Shown piece by piece: positions 24,240-37,659 of a stretch of DNA of 64,000 nucleotides. Positions within the stretch are counted from its first letter, which is position 1; each line of letters opens with the position of its first letter. Source of the stretch: Delphinus delphis (taxonomy: Eukaryota; Chordata; Mammalia; Artiodactyla; Delphinidae); NCBI RefSeq assembly GCF_949987515.2, contig NC_082684.1, positions 156,503,356 through 156,567,355 of the forward strand. The letters run 5' to 3'. The position numbers were made by a program, and so were the translations under genes. The notes beneath the pieces were generated by a model. It worked only from the letters and a program-made list of their open reading frames with translations, had not been told where the DNA came from and ran no database searches.

Positions 24240-24890
24240 GGAAAAAAATTAACTTTAATGTAAAATGCATCACTAACCCACTAGGATGGATATTAGTAAA
24301 TAATGGATAATAACAAGTTTTGGCAAAGATGTGGAGAAATTTGAACCCTCATACCTTGCTGGTGGGAATGTAAATTGATGCAGCTGCTGTGGAGAACAGC
24401 TTGACAGTTCTTCAAAAATTTCAGCATAGAGCTACATGATTCATCAAGCACTGCTAGGTACATACTCTATAAAAAAGAAAACACATCTTACACTTGAATA
24501 TAGCAACATCGTTCATGATAGTCAAAAATGTGGAATCAGCAATTCCACTCCTAGGTATTTACTCAGTAGAGCTGATAATATATGTTCTTATAAAAACTTG
24601 TAAATAAATATTTACAGGAGTATTATTCATAATAGGCAAAAAGGGAAAGTTACTCAAATGTCCGTCAAATGATGAACAGAAAAATAAAATGTACAATATA
24701 TCCATACAGTGGAATACTATTTAACAATTAAAAGAAAGTACACAATTATGCTACAGTATGGATGAATGGGTGTGAGGTTTCTTTAGGGGAGACGAAAAGA
24801 AAATGTTTTACAGTTAGATTGTGGTGATGGTTATATAACACAGTGACTACACAAAAAACATTTCATCTCAATTTTGTAAAGAAGGAGGAA
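24240..24890 (+). mobile_element. Old L1 3' end
   Basis: Fragment of ORF2 end and 3' UTR: GGCAAAGATGTGGAGAAATT, GCTGGTGGGAATGTAAATTG, GCAATTCCACTCCTAGGTAT and GTGGAATACTATTTAACAAT in the right order, ending with 'attgtggtgatggttatat'. It is decayed, contains a partial internal repetition of the same region, and has no open frame. Confidence 0.8.
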
Positions 24891-25204
24891 AGGAGAGAGG
24901 GAGTACTATCAATTGGCTAGATAATAGCCACTCACTGGAATACATCATTGCAAAGCTAATATTTCATTTCTCATCTTAGACTGAAGAGAGGACTTCAAAC
25001 CTGGGTTTCTTCTGGCCCTTCTTTTCTCTGTGGCAACTTCCCCATTGCCTCTGAAGCAGATGAAACCTGCCTTAGTTTACACTTTCTCTTCTGATTTCAG
25101 TCTTCATAAACCTCCACCACAAACTGCTGAAAAAACAGCTTCTCAACCCTCTTCTCTAGCTCATCACAGGAAACAGTGAACAGAAGCACATATTTTAAGA
25201 AAAA
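24891..25204. other. Unassigned sequence
   Basis: About 310 bases; nothing recognised. Confidence 0.4.
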
Positions 25205-25380
25205 ACAGCTAGCTGTTACCGAAAGAACATGCACTTTGAAATCAGAAAGACCTGGGTTCAAATCTTTGCACATCCCTTCAAAGATACATGCACTTGTCAG
25301 TTCATATGGCCTGAATTAAACTACAACAGTTTCTTCATCTGTAGAAGAGAAGTGCTATGAGGCTTATAATTAATAAAAAT
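25205..25380 (+). repeat. MIR SINE fossil
   Basis: A MIR-like stretch beginning near the tRNA-related part, with TTTGAAATCAGAAAGACCTG then GGTTCAAATC (a relict B box) and a TTTCTTCATCTGTAGAA core. Confidence 0.7.
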
Positions 25381-26714
25381 TATAACTAATACAAAATTAA
25401 GTAATTCTTTTGGCTTCTGAATTATACACAAATTCATATATACTGCACCCTGAACTCAAACCTTTCTACCCAACCATGCTTGAGTCATAAGACAGAAAAC
25501 CCAACAGTAACCCAGCACTAACAGGGTCACTAGCACAGTGGTCCTTATGCTGGGGGAAGTATGGACCCATATCCCTGTCACTCTCCAAACCTGGAAAACT
25601 AAGGGTAAGGCTGGGTGTCTTTGTTTGAGAATTTAATATGTTCCTCCTACCCCATCCCTAGATGAGATCACTTATAATCCTTCTGAAAAGTGTATACCTT
25701 CTAATCCATATCTCTCTTGTGCATGTATATCTTTATAGGGAAGGAAATTTGGGGCATTTAACAGAAGTATTAAAAGCAGCCACTGTGGAAGATTGATTCT
25801 TATTTCAGAGAACCCACTGATGAATTTTATTTGTTTTTAAATGTGGGAGGCCCTTGACAAACATAGATTAAAGAAACGAGAAAAGAAGAGGAAATTTATC
25901 TATTAAAAAAGAAACATTATCCCTACAACATTTTCCTCATTGTAGAGAACTTAAAAAGTATGATTTTATTGTAAAAAGAAAGAGTAGCAGGACTTAAGTT
26001 TGCAGAGTCACCGTAGGTGGTGAAGCTGAGAAAAAAGAAAAAGTAGGGTCTCTGTGAAGAGAAAAGTATGTTCATTGATAATGTGTCTAGAGGTTAGGGC
26101 TTAAAAATGGAACATGGCTAGTGAGAAATTTCTTGTGGCAACAAATAACAGGTTTAATTGTAGCATCAGTAAGATTGGAATTTAATTACCAATATCTTTA
26201 ACTGTTGTTTTACCCTTAAGCCTCCTTTACTAGAAGTCTAGTGTTAATGGTACTTAGAATACTGAAGGGAGAATGGCAGTGTTCCAAGAATTTGAGTTGG
26301 TGACCAATAGTTAAATAAAAAAATCCTTAACATAGAGTTGAAAGCTATCATTCAAACTAGAACAGTGTGGCTTGAAATTGGACTGACTCAGAAGGAAATA
26401 TAAGCCAAACTCTTTTGTAAGAAATGGAATTCTAAAATAGGATGATATTCTAATTAACATACCATATATATATAATTTATATACAATATGCAGATATACT
26501 TCTGCACATAAACTACCCAGATCTATGGAAATATTTAGATGCTAGAAAATCTGCTATATTGGGCAGTCCTATTGATTTCCAAAGATATTCCCTTTCTTTG
26601 ATAGGGTAAATTAACAGGGATTTAGTCTCTCAGTTGAAAAGACATGAAATTAGAGTCTTTTACACAGAATTTACAATACAGTTTATCATGCAGTAGATAG
26701 ATTCTGAATATGGC
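25381..26714. other. Unassigned 1.3 kb
   Basis: No recognised gene or repeat. AT-rich, with a short (TA)n patch near 26465-26480. Confidence 0.45.
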
Positions 26715-27212
26715 ATAACAATTCCTCCCTTCCCTGTATGCACATGCCTGCTGCCTCTCTTCCCATCAAGAAGTGGAGTCTATTTCCCTCGCCTTGAACA
26801 CAGACTGGAATTGTGACCTGCTTCGGCACCGTGCCTTGCTTTTAAGTGGTGTGGCAGCTTCTGCTTTTGCACTCTTGGTGAAGTGGGTGGCCGTGATGTA
26901 AAGGAGCTTGAGCTAGACTATTAAATGTTGAACCTGCAAGCAGACAGAGGGAGAACCCACGTGGAGAAGCATGGAGGCATCAGGCATATGAATAAAGCCG
27001 TCTTGGATCTTCCAGCCTAGATCAACCAGCATCTAAATGCAGCTGATGAAGGGCCCTCAGCCATTGCCAGGTGAAGCTGGAGAAACACCCAGCAGACCCT
27101 ACCTGAGTTCCTAAGCCAAAGATTCGTAAGAAATAACAAATCGTTGTATTGTTTAAACCACCAAGTTTGGGGGTTATTTTTTACCCAGAATTAGATAACT
27201 GAAACAAAAATG
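26715..27212 (+). mobile_element. MLT1-like MaLR LTR
   Basis: About 500 bp with MaLR stations: GGAATTGTGACCTGCTTCGG near 26810, AGGCATATGAATAAAGCCGT near 26983, AAGAAATAACAAATCGTTGT near 27129, ACCACCAAGTTTGGGG near 27160 and a final GATAACTGAAACA. It is a diverged solo LTR without an internal region. Confidence 0.65.
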
Positions 27213-27486
27213 GATGCCAGAAATAGGTTGTCACCGTAAGAAAATCCTAAAATATGCGCTAATGACTTTGTAGGAAGGAGGGTAAGAGCCTGAGGACAAG
27301 TGAGGAGATTGTTAGTGGGATTGGAATACAGTGAGGAAATTTCTCTTGGAGGTTAGAGAAAGGACATACCCCTGCAGTAACATACAAAATAAAAAAATAT
27401 ATATATATACCTAAGGAACATGAGAATCTGGTTAAAGAGCTTTCCAGGTAGAAAGTATCAGAGTAAGTGATCATAGCTGACACCAG

Positions 27487-27622
27487 CTGGGGCATAAGTA
27501 GTGTGAAGCTGAAGCCTACCCAAATTCCTATCCCACAGAATCGTAAGAAAAAAAAAAAATCTTGTTTTAAGCCACTGAGCTTTGGGGTTTTTACATACCA
27601 ATAGGTAACGGATACAGACCAC
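27487..27622 (+). mobile_element. MLT1-like LTR, 3' piece
   Basis: A second LTR end close by: CACAGAATCGTAAGAAAAA, TTTTAAGCCACTGAGCTTTG and ATAGGTAACGGATACAGA. It may be a separate insertion, or part of the preceding retrovirus-like element with its interior lost. Confidence 0.55.
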
Positions 27623-30023
27623 CAACAAATCCCACGTGGAAGAATATTTTCAGGATGCTGGTCCCCAAGATTGGTCTTCCAAAGACGGTTAGGAGCATAA
27701 CTGCATACCGTCTAAGCTGCAAACACCACCAAGTATGAGTAAGTTGCAAAGCAACAAGAAAACACAACATAAAACCTTACAAGGTGGAAATCAATTGTAC
27801 TTTTGGATGGTTTATGCCTATAATCATGGTTCTTAGGTGATTTATTCATAACAAAAATCTCTCCCATTTCTCCATTTTGAAGAACTGAGAGAAAAAAATT
27901 TTCCAGGCACACTTCAAGCCTCAGACACATTCTGAAGGCCTTTGGGGTCAGTCTGACCCTACTTCTTTAATTTCTTGTGAAAATCTTTTTAATTGTCTGT
28001 GTTTCTCTTTGGAAGGAGAATAAAGTGTTGCATGGTGGGTACTGCTGGCCCTTTCTTTCTCAGGCAAAATATGTGCCACAGAGCTGCCTCCTGCAGTTGT
28101 GTTATCTAAATGAGTGTCCTTGATAATGATAATAATTTTCTCCATGATTGCTCTCGCTAAAAGGGAAAACCAGAAGTTAAAGGATTTCTCTAGTCTCCTC
28201 TAATATAATTTATCCTGAAAGCTGAAATAAAAGCATTCCCAGATGACACAGTGGTAACCCTTTTCCATCAGATGTTCCTGTATTTTAAGTTTCTTAGCTG
28301 TACAACCTAAAGTAAATACACCTACTTTGGAGAAAAGAATTGACACAGTATTAGCATTTGTCACCATAAACTCATATCTGACTGTCAAATTATTTTTATA
28401 GTTTTGTTGTTTTGTTTATTAATGAATACATGGAAGAAGGAAGAGGAATGGGGGAAGAAAGAACACTGAGAAGAAAAGATCCAATGCTCTGCTTACTCTT
28501 TTTCTGTTTATTATTGCATTAATTGAAATGAAAATCAGACTTGGTAGTCCACTCCCTGGTCTAATTGCTGTTGGAAAATTTAAAAAAAAAGATCTTGCAT
28601 CTTCTCAAACTAGTCTGATACAAAGTTTAGAAAAGGCTATGAGGAGTAAAGCAAGCCCAGACTGTACTCTTCATTCCTCTTTTCTACTTACTTACGAACC
28701 TAGAATATAAAACATATTTTCAAAAACATAAAATAATAAAAAGTCTTAATATGGTATATAAGTTGTCCTTACCCAAATATGTAAATAATATTTTAGCATT
28801 TAGTAAATATATATTTTAGGAGATGCATTTTTGGAAAATATAGTGTCTATGACGAAGATCGCAAATACATTTTAATTTACATGCCACTCTCATAAGTGGA
28901 TCGTGGCTTCAGCAAGATTGTGTTGTAGACCTATCTTTGCTAGTGTGAAAGAGTCTACAATAGATACAAGAGGGATAACTGTGCTAAGAATTTTTCACTT
29001 CTGTTCCATAAGAGTAACACCTGAATTAGGCATATAGAAAACAGAAGTCATCAACTGCAAGAAGTTAATGGGGTTAACCAACAGGAAGAATGGATATTCT
29101 AATAGGAAAATGTTTTATAAATGCTTATTGGAGTATCAGGAATTTTAATTATTTTGATCTGGCAAAGGGAAGATTTGTAAAGTGTGATACTCTTTAGTTG
29201 AATTTGAAGAGTAGTGTACATTCACTTAACGCCCGACTCAAAATGAGAATATCAAAACATTGGACCAGGAGGACAAACATATTTCTGTGATCTGTAGCAT
29301 AAACACAGTTATATATGATACAGTGTTCTTTGTCAATATTTGTTCTCTAAACTTGGAGAATATGAGGAGGATAACGCTCTTTGATTGAGGAATGTCTCCT
29401 TATAGTGAATATATTTGCATTCTTTTAAAGTCAGATAACAAAGCGGACAATACAGAATTGCCAGAGAAATTGAAAACAGGCTTCATAGGGAAGAAACATG
29501 CATGATAATAAATGTGGTCTAAGGAATAGGAAGTAGGATCATAGTTGGGGGCAAAGGCACGGAAGGTAGTGCATGCAATCTTCTTGTTCAGCATGGTTAC
29601 ATTGAGAAAAGGGTAACAAAATGTGCAAACACACACACGTGAATTCACTCCATACCAAATAGGTACATAAGATGAGCAGCAGTGACTGGTGAAAAAAACA
29701 TGGCTCATGGGTAATTAATGGTTACAGATGAACATAATTTGCAGAAAATGCACTGACCTAAATGGACCCAACAGTCTCAGCCTCTTGGCCATCAATATTC
29801 AGAGGAGGAAGAAACTTTAAAATCCAGCAGTGATAAAAGAGTCTGTGTTCATCAACATCTGGCTGATGTCTTGGAGAACAAAAAAAGCAAATGGTATGTG
29901 GCAATAGAAAGATAGAAAAACAAAGATTAGGTACATGTAAAACAGAGAAGACACAAGTGAAACAGCTACAGCAGCATGGTGACCCCATGCCTGGGGAGCT
30001 GGGAGAACCTTCTGTTGGAGATA
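27623..30023. other. Unassigned 2.4 kb
   Basis: No supportable feature. Longest frames are about 100 codons (29400-29708, minus) and resemble no family. It contains a run of short CA repeats near 29630. Confidence 0.45.
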
Positions 30024-30146
30024 TTTTTTGGGGGGATGGTCTGCACTGCATGGCTTGGAGGATCTTAGTTCCCCAACCAGGGATCAAACTCAGGCCCCTG
30101 CAGTGAAAGCACCGAGTCCTAACTACTGGACCGCCAGGGAAGTCCA
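30024..30146 (-). mobile_element. CHR-type SINE, antisense, short older form
   Basis: On the plus strand it reads CTTAGTTCCCCAACCAGGGA, then the complement of a B box, and ends CTGGACCGCCAGGGAAGTCC, the complement of the SINE head. It is flanked by CTGTTGGAGAT at 30012 and 30147. The T-rich left edge is the complement of its A tail. Confidence 0.9.
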
Positions 30147-30160
30147 CTGTTGGAGATTTT

Positions 30161-31934
30161 GAAGGGACTCTCAAGGAGCCTCAGAAGGATTTGTTCTGAT
30201 GCTATAAAATTCTTACATGATGGCTGCACATACTTCAAGTTGCACTTTTTCTTGTGATTTATTCTCACAGCAAAGTGAAACTAAGTTGCTCACAGTATGA
30301 ATATAAAGTTTTCCCTGCCTACAGTTCTCTTAAGAGCAGCCTATTGGAGGCCTTTGAATTCTTTCAGCTTATGCAGAGACCTTTTATAATAAATTGTGTT
30401 TTTCATGTTAAAAAGGAAACTTCGAAAGAAGGTGTTAACATAATTGAGGCATGATAAGTTTGACAGTAAGTGTCATTATCAGAGTTCCACTGACAGCTTT
30501 TTGAAGTCAAAAAAAAAATTCTTTCTACATAAGCACAAAACCTCTTGCAGTGTTTAAACAATTTCACCAAATATATTAATATTCTACAATGGCCCCTTCA
30601 TTCTGAAGGTTACCCAAGTGAAATGGTTTTCATGATATTTGGGTTTTTTAATCTATTGAACAAAGTATTCACTGGTATTCAATATAGAGAAAATACAAAA
30701 GTTTAAAGGATGAGATGAAAGATAAAAATATGAAAAGATGTTCTCATGTTTGCCTTCTGCACACCAATGACTCACCTTGTATGCACACCAGGACGAATAC
30801 CCTCCACTTCGAATATCTTCACTGCAAGTAATGTGGAAAAGATGGATAAATAAGAAGTCATATAAATCTGGGTCGTTCAAAGCTTTGTCTAAATTTACCA
30901 TAAAACCAGGAAGTGTTTTTTTAAATGAACTATTCCTATTTTTAGCATTTCATAAAAATAGAGTATCCCTTAATTGAGAAATTCATCACCTCTATATACA
31001 AGCTGCTACCTCTCATATAGTAAAATTTTAAATCCTTTCTTCTTAGAGCTTTCTGGATTTCTGATTTTTGTCTTAGAAAGAAACTACTAGTGAAAATGTC
31101 CAATAAAACAGCAAAGAACACTTATAAAGAATTAAGCAGTAATGTGTTGGCAAGTAAATCTTGGAAGGAAAAATGTGTGATTAAAAAAGAAAAAAAAAAG
31201 TTAGAGACAAGAGTGGAACAGAAAACAATACCAAACTGAAATAATGTAAAAAAAAAAAAAAAAAAAGCTGCAGTTAGATAAAACTTGATTCTTAACACAG
31301 TACACATTCCTCTGAAATGCCTTGGGGGAAAAGTGTTAAAATTCACCAGGAAAAGAAAGTTAGGGAAGAGTCTTATGACAAAAATTTGGCTTAAATATAT
31401 TTTCCCATAAGTTTTATCTTACAAAGTATAAAAATTAGTGAAAGTTGAATTTTAAAAATTCATGTTCTGTATGTATTTTTTAAATTGGATACACTTATGA
31501 ACATTACACAGAGTTTAGTTCTGAACACATAAGTACAAAGCAGGTGCTGGAAGTAATGCAGACAAAAAATAAGTAAATCAGTCTATTATGAGGTATAAGT
31601 CGTGTTGATAGAGCTGAAGAAATCAACCAATCCATTTGACATCATTTGACACAATTTCTGAATATGTAATCTGGTCTTATCAGTTTATTAATTTTCCCAT
31701 CCTTCATAAGACCTATGGGAATAAGTATTCCATTATAATTTGTCATTTCACAAATCGAGAGATTAAGATAAATTTATTTAATTATTGTCCCTCCTGGCCA
31801 ATCCTCCGTCTTGCTTAACTCCCCTCCCTGATCTCCCAACATTGATATAGCTGGGAAAACCATCCATAAAATCAGAATAATTCTCTAAAGTAATGATTCC
31901 ATCATCTTATTATATCCCTTATATTTAATAACAT
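30161..31934. other. Unassigned 1.8 kb
   Basis: No gene or repeat recognised except poly-A runs (31248-31266 and near 31190). AT-rich. Confidence 0.45.
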
Positions 31935-32189
31935 ATTCATTCAAAACATATTTATTGGCATTATTGTGGACCTATCACTTTACTAGATGTATTTTTGTAC
32001 ATTACCAGCCTCACAATGGGCACACAATAAAAATTGGGTAAACAAATAAGCAATAAGGTAAATAAGATGTGAAATAAAGATATGTAATAGGGTGACTACA
32101 ATTTCAAAAACCAAGAAAAGTCTACTGGTAAAGTTGTACATATACAACTAAAGGAAGGAGCAGCTATAGTACTGTGGGAATAAGTCAGG
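31935..32189 (-). repeat. L2 LINE 3' end, antisense
   Basis: The order TTCATTCAAAACATATTTATTGG then CCTATCACTTTACTAG, followed by a diverged AATAAG..GGTAAATAAG run, matches the complement of an L2 3' UTR. Confidence 0.5.
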
Positions 32190-32300
32190 TTTAGAGAAAA
32201 GCACACAGAATAAATATCCGAAAACTTGGTCTGAGTCATGGCTTTGCCACTTACCACTGGGTGATCTCAGGCAAGTAACTTAGAAGTTCTGAATTTCAGT
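32190..32300 (+). repeat. MIR SINE core
   Basis: It contains CATGGCTTTGCCACTTACCA, GGTGATCTCAGGCAAGTAAC and TTAGAAGTTCTGAATTTCAG, the MIR core in order and well preserved for its age. Confidence 0.85.
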
Positions 32301-33939
32301 TTTTGATTGATTGCGCTGGGAAGAATAAAACCAACTTCCCAAGCTTTTTTCTAGAAAGTAAATAATGATTTCTACTTCCTATAATGGCTGGCCATAACTT
32401 GGAACAATTTTCCTGCTAAAGAAACCTAGGAAGTGTTTTCAGTGCCAAGATCTAGAAGACATTTGAGATCCAAAGAAGTGAGTCTGACATTTGGGGATGA
32501 TTTTTCTCCTGGGGATGTTTGCCAATCTGGAAAAGATCAGTGAGTTTCTGAGCACCTAAGAAGTTTTGTTTTTGTTTTTGTTTTTACTTATTCCCAGTGT
32601 TACAAGAGTGAAACGTTGAATACAAATTTAGTCAATGTGTAAGTTATAATAAATCCCATGGACTATGTGTTAGGACCCTGACAGTTGCACCGTAGAAAAA
32701 AGAATAAACCAGAAATAGAATAGTAGGCACTGCAACCCAATTTCAGAAATGTTCATTCCTAAAAGTGGAGAGGGTAACCTCTAATTGTTGGTGCCCCCGA
32801 GCATCTGAGAGTAGTAAATCTAAATCTACCAATATTACCCTTAAATTATATCTAGAGGTGAATGTTTCAAGTAAAGAGTTCTGTCAAAATAAGAAAAATA
32901 GCTAAGTACGTGAAAAGTTGACCAAAGTGAACCATGAACTAGAAATAGCACAAAGACACCAATACACGTCCAGATTTTGTCATTATTAGATGTAATCATT
33001 CATAAAATAATATGTCTGCTATACTTAAGAAAAAAAAAAGCAAGTTGAGAATCTCAGAAAAGCTCAACGTTATAAAAAAAAAATGACATGGAAGATTCCT
33101 AAAAATAAATAGATGCTTGAACTGAAAAATGAAATAACCCAATTTAGAATATCAAAGAAAAGCGTTCACATCAGACTGAACACATTGAAAAGAGAATTCT
33201 CGATCTGGAAACAAAGAAGAAAATAACCACAAAGAATCATGTGAGAAAAATAAAGGAAAATGAAGAATAGAAGATGAGGGACACAAATATACAGCAACAA
33301 CATAAGAGAGCAAAAACTTATAATTTAAACAGGGCCTTACCTAGAATATGTTTGTGAGGCTCCTGTTTATATAAGCAATTTGATTAAAATTTTAATAAAG
33401 AATTGATGAGTCCATAGTGAGTTACTGATATATATTTAGAGTAAGTAATAGAAAAGAGGCACTTACATACTTATTTATCATCCAGTCAGCATATGTGAAG
33501 TTGTTTTACAGCACCCAGGACCATCTCTTTCTATTCAGGTCTAGGAACCATCCCTAATGTTTGTTTTTATCAAATGTGTGGTTCCTGGCTAACTTTATAT
33601 CTCCCACTATGAGAAATCATTAGTAACACTCACTTGTCTTGGCTCTTTGGAAACTGATTGTATTGAGTCAATACAGATTTTCTTGCCTCCAAATTTCTCT
33701 AATCCCAATTATTAAATGCTGGTTGCATCATTACTCATTACTTATGATGCCTCCCATAAATATTTTTCACTGTCTCATAATTCATTACTGTGCTTCATTG
33801 ATGATGACTACAAACACAAGTCTTACCCAGAATATGAAGGAAATGTTAGCAATCATTTGTTTTATGCTATGTTAAATTTACTGTTCAGAATTTTATACAA
33901 AAATCTAGGTCACAATCAAGAAATTCCTTCCCTAAATAT
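32301..33939. other. Unassigned; possible relict LINE in part
   Basis: About 1.6 kb. The A-rich stretch 33060-33300 (glutamate/lysine-rich if translated) recalls an L1 ORF1 coiled coil but is too diverged to assign. The rest shows nothing. Confidence 0.35.
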
Positions 33940-34800
33940 TGACTGCTCCCCTGCCTTCCACACGCTGCCCTGTGGAGATGACAGGCAAGGGGCCCACACA
34001 CAAAGCAGGAAGAGTCCTCTCATTCACACGGGAACATTCATTCCTTATCCAGAATGGCTTAAACAGATACCAAGGAAAGTACAGTATCACTACAACTGTC
34101 AGAGGCAAGAGAGAGAGCGATCAAAAGGGCCCATTGGTTTTGTGCAGTGACGGTCTTCCAAGCCCTCAGAGAAGATAGAAACAGCCATCACCAGAGGACT
34201 GCCTGGACATGCCACAGAGCCTGTGAAGGACGTGGGTGACTTCTGTGGATATGGTGGTATCGTGTGCACGGGGTAGAGTATGCCTGCCAATCCTCCCTCT
34301 CGCCTTGGGTAGATCAGAAGTAGCAGCCCAGTTAGAACATGCATAGATGTAGGCTGATGCTCTCAGCCACATACACAGGCAGTGGACCATTGGCAGCTCA
34401 GAACCCTGAACTTGTATTGTGTCTGATGTGAATAAAAATCCTCAGAGTTATGTCAGTACTATTCTGGCAGCACCATATGGCATGATCCCATAAAAAAAAT
34501 ACTGCCCCAGCCAGAAGGAGCAGTCTCTTCACCCGGCTGTCCTCCTGAAATTGAGGTCCAGGCATAGGGTCCCTGAAAAAGTCTATAAGCAGAAGTTCTG
34601 GAGCTACTTGGGGGATCTGATTGACCCACCTGTGGTGTAAAGGGTCAGAGAGGGCTTCAAATGGAAGAAACAAGGTCCAGGGTCCATGCAGGTCCCAGTC
34701 CAGGCTTAGGGCATTCTGCCCAGTTAGCACTGCCAGAAAGGATTTAGAAAATTTTAAGAAAGATATTCCAAAGCCCAGGGCTCCCTGAGGCATGAGACTT
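33940..34800. other. GC-richer block of unknown origin
   Basis: Composition rises compared with both flanks, and two frames longer than usual occur: 144 codons plus (33716-34150) and 131 codons minus (34398-34793). Neither translation resembles a family I know. The minus frame has a hydrophobic stretch but no signal or domain pattern. There is no poly-A tail, splice pattern or LTR terminus that would identify it. Candidates are an old LTR or ERV interior, a decayed retrocopy, or unique DNA. Confidence 0.4.
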
Positions 34801-34899
34801 AGACCATAAATCCTGCTGTTCTAGGTCTAAAGACAGCAATAAACAAACATATAATAGATGTCAGAAAGATAACAGAGACAAAATAAAGTCGAAGCAATA

Positions 34900-35640
34900 T
34901 TTGAAGCAATCTGGTAAAAGCAAATACAAACCACAAAGACATACCACTAAATTGGCAAAAGGTAAAACGTTTAATAATATCATATTTTAGAGAGGGCATG
35001 GGTTCAGTGTGAACTCATATACACAGCAGGTCAAGAATAAACTTGGTACAGCCACTTGTGAAAACAATTTGGCATATCCTCTAAATTTGGACACTCACTA
35101 CTCCCTAACTCAGTAATTCCACTCTTATGTGTAGATGTACATCCTAGAATTAATTTTATGTGTGTACATCAAGAGACATCCATGAATGAATGCTCATACC
35201 AGCATCAATCATAGTTTCAGAAAACTAGGAATGACCCCAAAGTCCAAACAAGAGTGGAATAATGAAACAATGAACCAGAAGTGGTCCATGCATTTTGCAG
35301 AAGGATTTATAAAGTTTGATTCCATTTTCATTAAGCTCAAAAAGTGTCAAGACTAAATATCATATTATTTAAGCATAGATTCATGATTAAGAAATTGAAA
35401 ATAGGAACAAAAGAATGACTTTTTTACAAAAACCAGGATATTGTTTACCTCTGGAAGAAAAGCAGGTTATAAGATGAGAGAATCACGTAGGAAAAGAAAG
35501 ATACTGATAATACTCTAATTTTTAAACTGTGTGTTAAGTTCATAGGTGCCCATTTTATTGCTTTGCTTTTATGACTTCCACATATTCCTTTGTATGTACA
35601 AATATTAAAACCAATATTTTAATAAGTAACAAGAATACGA
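34900..35640 (+). mobile_element. Ancient L1 3' region
   Basis: Highly diverged L1: CATACCACTAAATTGGCAAA near 34940, TGGTACAGCCACTTGTGAAA near 35044, TAATTCCACTCTTATG near 35111, and a CCAAAGTCCAAACAAGAGTGG run near 35238, in the right order. The upstream boundary is unclear. Confidence 0.6.
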
Positions 35641-36149
35641 ACTAAGGTATTTATATTGAGAATGAATAGGAAGCCTATGATAGTGATATATCTTGAAATG
35701 TACTAGACTCTTGATGAGGATTTTATAGATTATTAGAATGCATTGAACCAATAAAAACGTGGTTGGAATACACGAACTTTAAGGAAACTTGAAGATTCTA
35801 GAAAATAACCATGACATTAAGTTAATTATGATAAATTTCATGAGGAATATACACAATACCACTTAAATTGTGAGGTATAATCATTTGGAAGAGTCCAGTA
35901 AGGTTTATTAGAACACATGACATTAGAGATTGTCCTTAAAGGAAGATTCAACTTGACCATCAGAGGGACGTTGAGAGTATCTTCCAATAGAAAATGAAAA
36001 ATTGACAGTATTAGTGAAAAGTCAATTGATGTCATATTTGGAGACTAGACTGAGGAACAGATATTGATTCTGCAATATATGGAAAATTCCTCGAAGAGCG
36101 TAAACAGGGATTGTGGATCTAGAAAATTAATCTTGCAGACATGTGTAGG
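35641..36149. other. Unassigned sequence
   Basis: Nothing recognised over ~500 AT-rich bases. Confidence 0.4.
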
Positions 36150-36290
36150 GCAAATGTGACTTGTGAGTGACCAGAAGTAAGGAGACCTATTAGAAAGCTC
36201 CTGCATCTTTTCCAGGTAAGAGTAAGGGCTCCGACTGCAATGGTGGTAATGGAGACTGAATTCTTTAAGGCAGTACAGTTGGAAAAAAAT
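36150..36290 (-). repeat. L2 LINE fragment, antisense
   Basis: The run AGGAGACCTATTAGAAAGCT, CCTGCATCTTTTCCAGGTAA and CAATGGTGGTAATGGAGA matches the complement of the L2 ORF2 carboxy-terminal region in order. The 141-codon minus frame 36045-36470 overlaps it and is partly a relic of this LINE at most. Confidence 0.5.
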
Positions 36291-37185
36291 TTCCAAGCAG
36301 ATTTGCAGTTCTGAGTTTAATAAGTAGAATACTGAAAGCTCTGATTTTCTCATGGAGAGATTAGAAAAACTAGCCCATCTATATAGTAATTCTCCAAGCA
36401 CAGATTTTAATGATAACCAAGAAACCAGTCTGAATGAACTTAAGCCCCAATCTGATGTTCCTAGGGTCATATAAACATAGTTCTGCCCTGGTTTTTCTCA
36501 ATATCCAGTACTCCTTGGTTTACTAGTGTCCATTATAATTTTCAAGATGATTCCAACCTATAATATTAGTTTAATTCCAGTAGCCTAATAAAAAAGTAAT
36601 CTTGGAGTTTGCCTAGGGGCCATAAAAGATGAGGTGTCTAAAAAAAGGCTAAATGAGAGGAAATCTCTACCTCAGACTTCCCAGAATTATAGCAAGAAGA
36701 CAGCAGTGATTTTCCTTTTCTATGGGACTTTTTCAAATGAATAGATGCTGTCTTTTCTGATAGTGTCATTGACAAAGTTATTGAGAATTTCAGTGTTGGA
36801 AATAATTATACTCTCCTGACACTATTGGAAATAATGAAATGGTGAACCATAAGGGGTTTTGGTTTAAAAAAATAGACTATTTTAAGATATTTTTCAAATG
36901 CCAGCAAATGTGTGTGTGTGTGTGTGTGTGTGCGCTTGTATGTATACATGCATATATGCAGATATTCAGATTAGCAATATTTTCTCTATATACACATTTA
37001 AGGAATTAGTACTTTTTTTGTAACTGATTTAAGGAATTTGTATTATTTGTATTAAGTTCATTGTTTGCACTTGTAAATTTAGACCTTGGAAAGCTAAGTT
37101 CAGTATTTAAAATCCTATTAAATGTTGAAAATATACATGGCTTTATCACCCATCAGAAAAACACCAGAAGTATAGTACCACTAAC
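36291..37185. other. Unassigned, with a (TG)n run
   Basis: No element recognised apart from a (TG)n microsatellite at 36909-36933. Confidence 0.45.
36909..36933. repeat. (TG)n microsatellite
   Basis: About 12 uninterrupted TG units followed by CG, C and T variants. Confidence 0.95.
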
Positions 37186-37435
37186 TGTAACAGTGGCCAA
37201 AATTTAAAAATTGGAAAATACAAATTTGGCAAAGATGTAGAGTAGCCAGGACTCAAATTGCTGGTGAGTCTATAGTGTAAATTGGTACAATTGTTTTGCC
37301 ACACTGTTTGATGGGGTCTACTAGAATATGTATATGCTATGACTCCGTAGTTCGAATCCTAGAGATACACACAACAGAAATAAGTGCAAATGTTCATCAA
37401 AACATGTGTAGAATGTTCAAGGAGACAGCAGTTTT

Positions 37436-37659
37436 TTTTTTGTTTATTTGTTTTTTTTTCTTTGCAGTATGCGGGCCTCTCACTGTTGCGGCCCCACGCC
37501 TTGCGGAGCACGGGCTCCGGACGCGCAGGCCTGTCAGCGGCCATGGCTCACGGGCCCAGCCGCCCCACGGCATGTGGGATCTTCCTGGACCGGGGCACGA
37601 ACCCGTGTCCCCTGCATCGGCAAGCGGACTCTCAACCACTGCGCCACCAGGGAAGTCCC
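37436..37659 (-). mobile_element. CHR-family SINE (cetacean type), antisense
   Basis: It reads as the complement of the GC-rich CHR SINE, ending CTGCGCCACCAGGGAAGTCC. The T-rich run at its left is the A tail. Flanks are GAGACAGCAGTTTT (37422-37435) and GAGACACCAGTTTT (37660-37673), an insertion duplication with one change. Confidence 0.94.

Noticed and set aside
36045..36470. A 141-codon minus-strand frame
   Set aside because: It overlaps an antisense L2 fragment, shows no recognisable domain and has no splice or promoter context.
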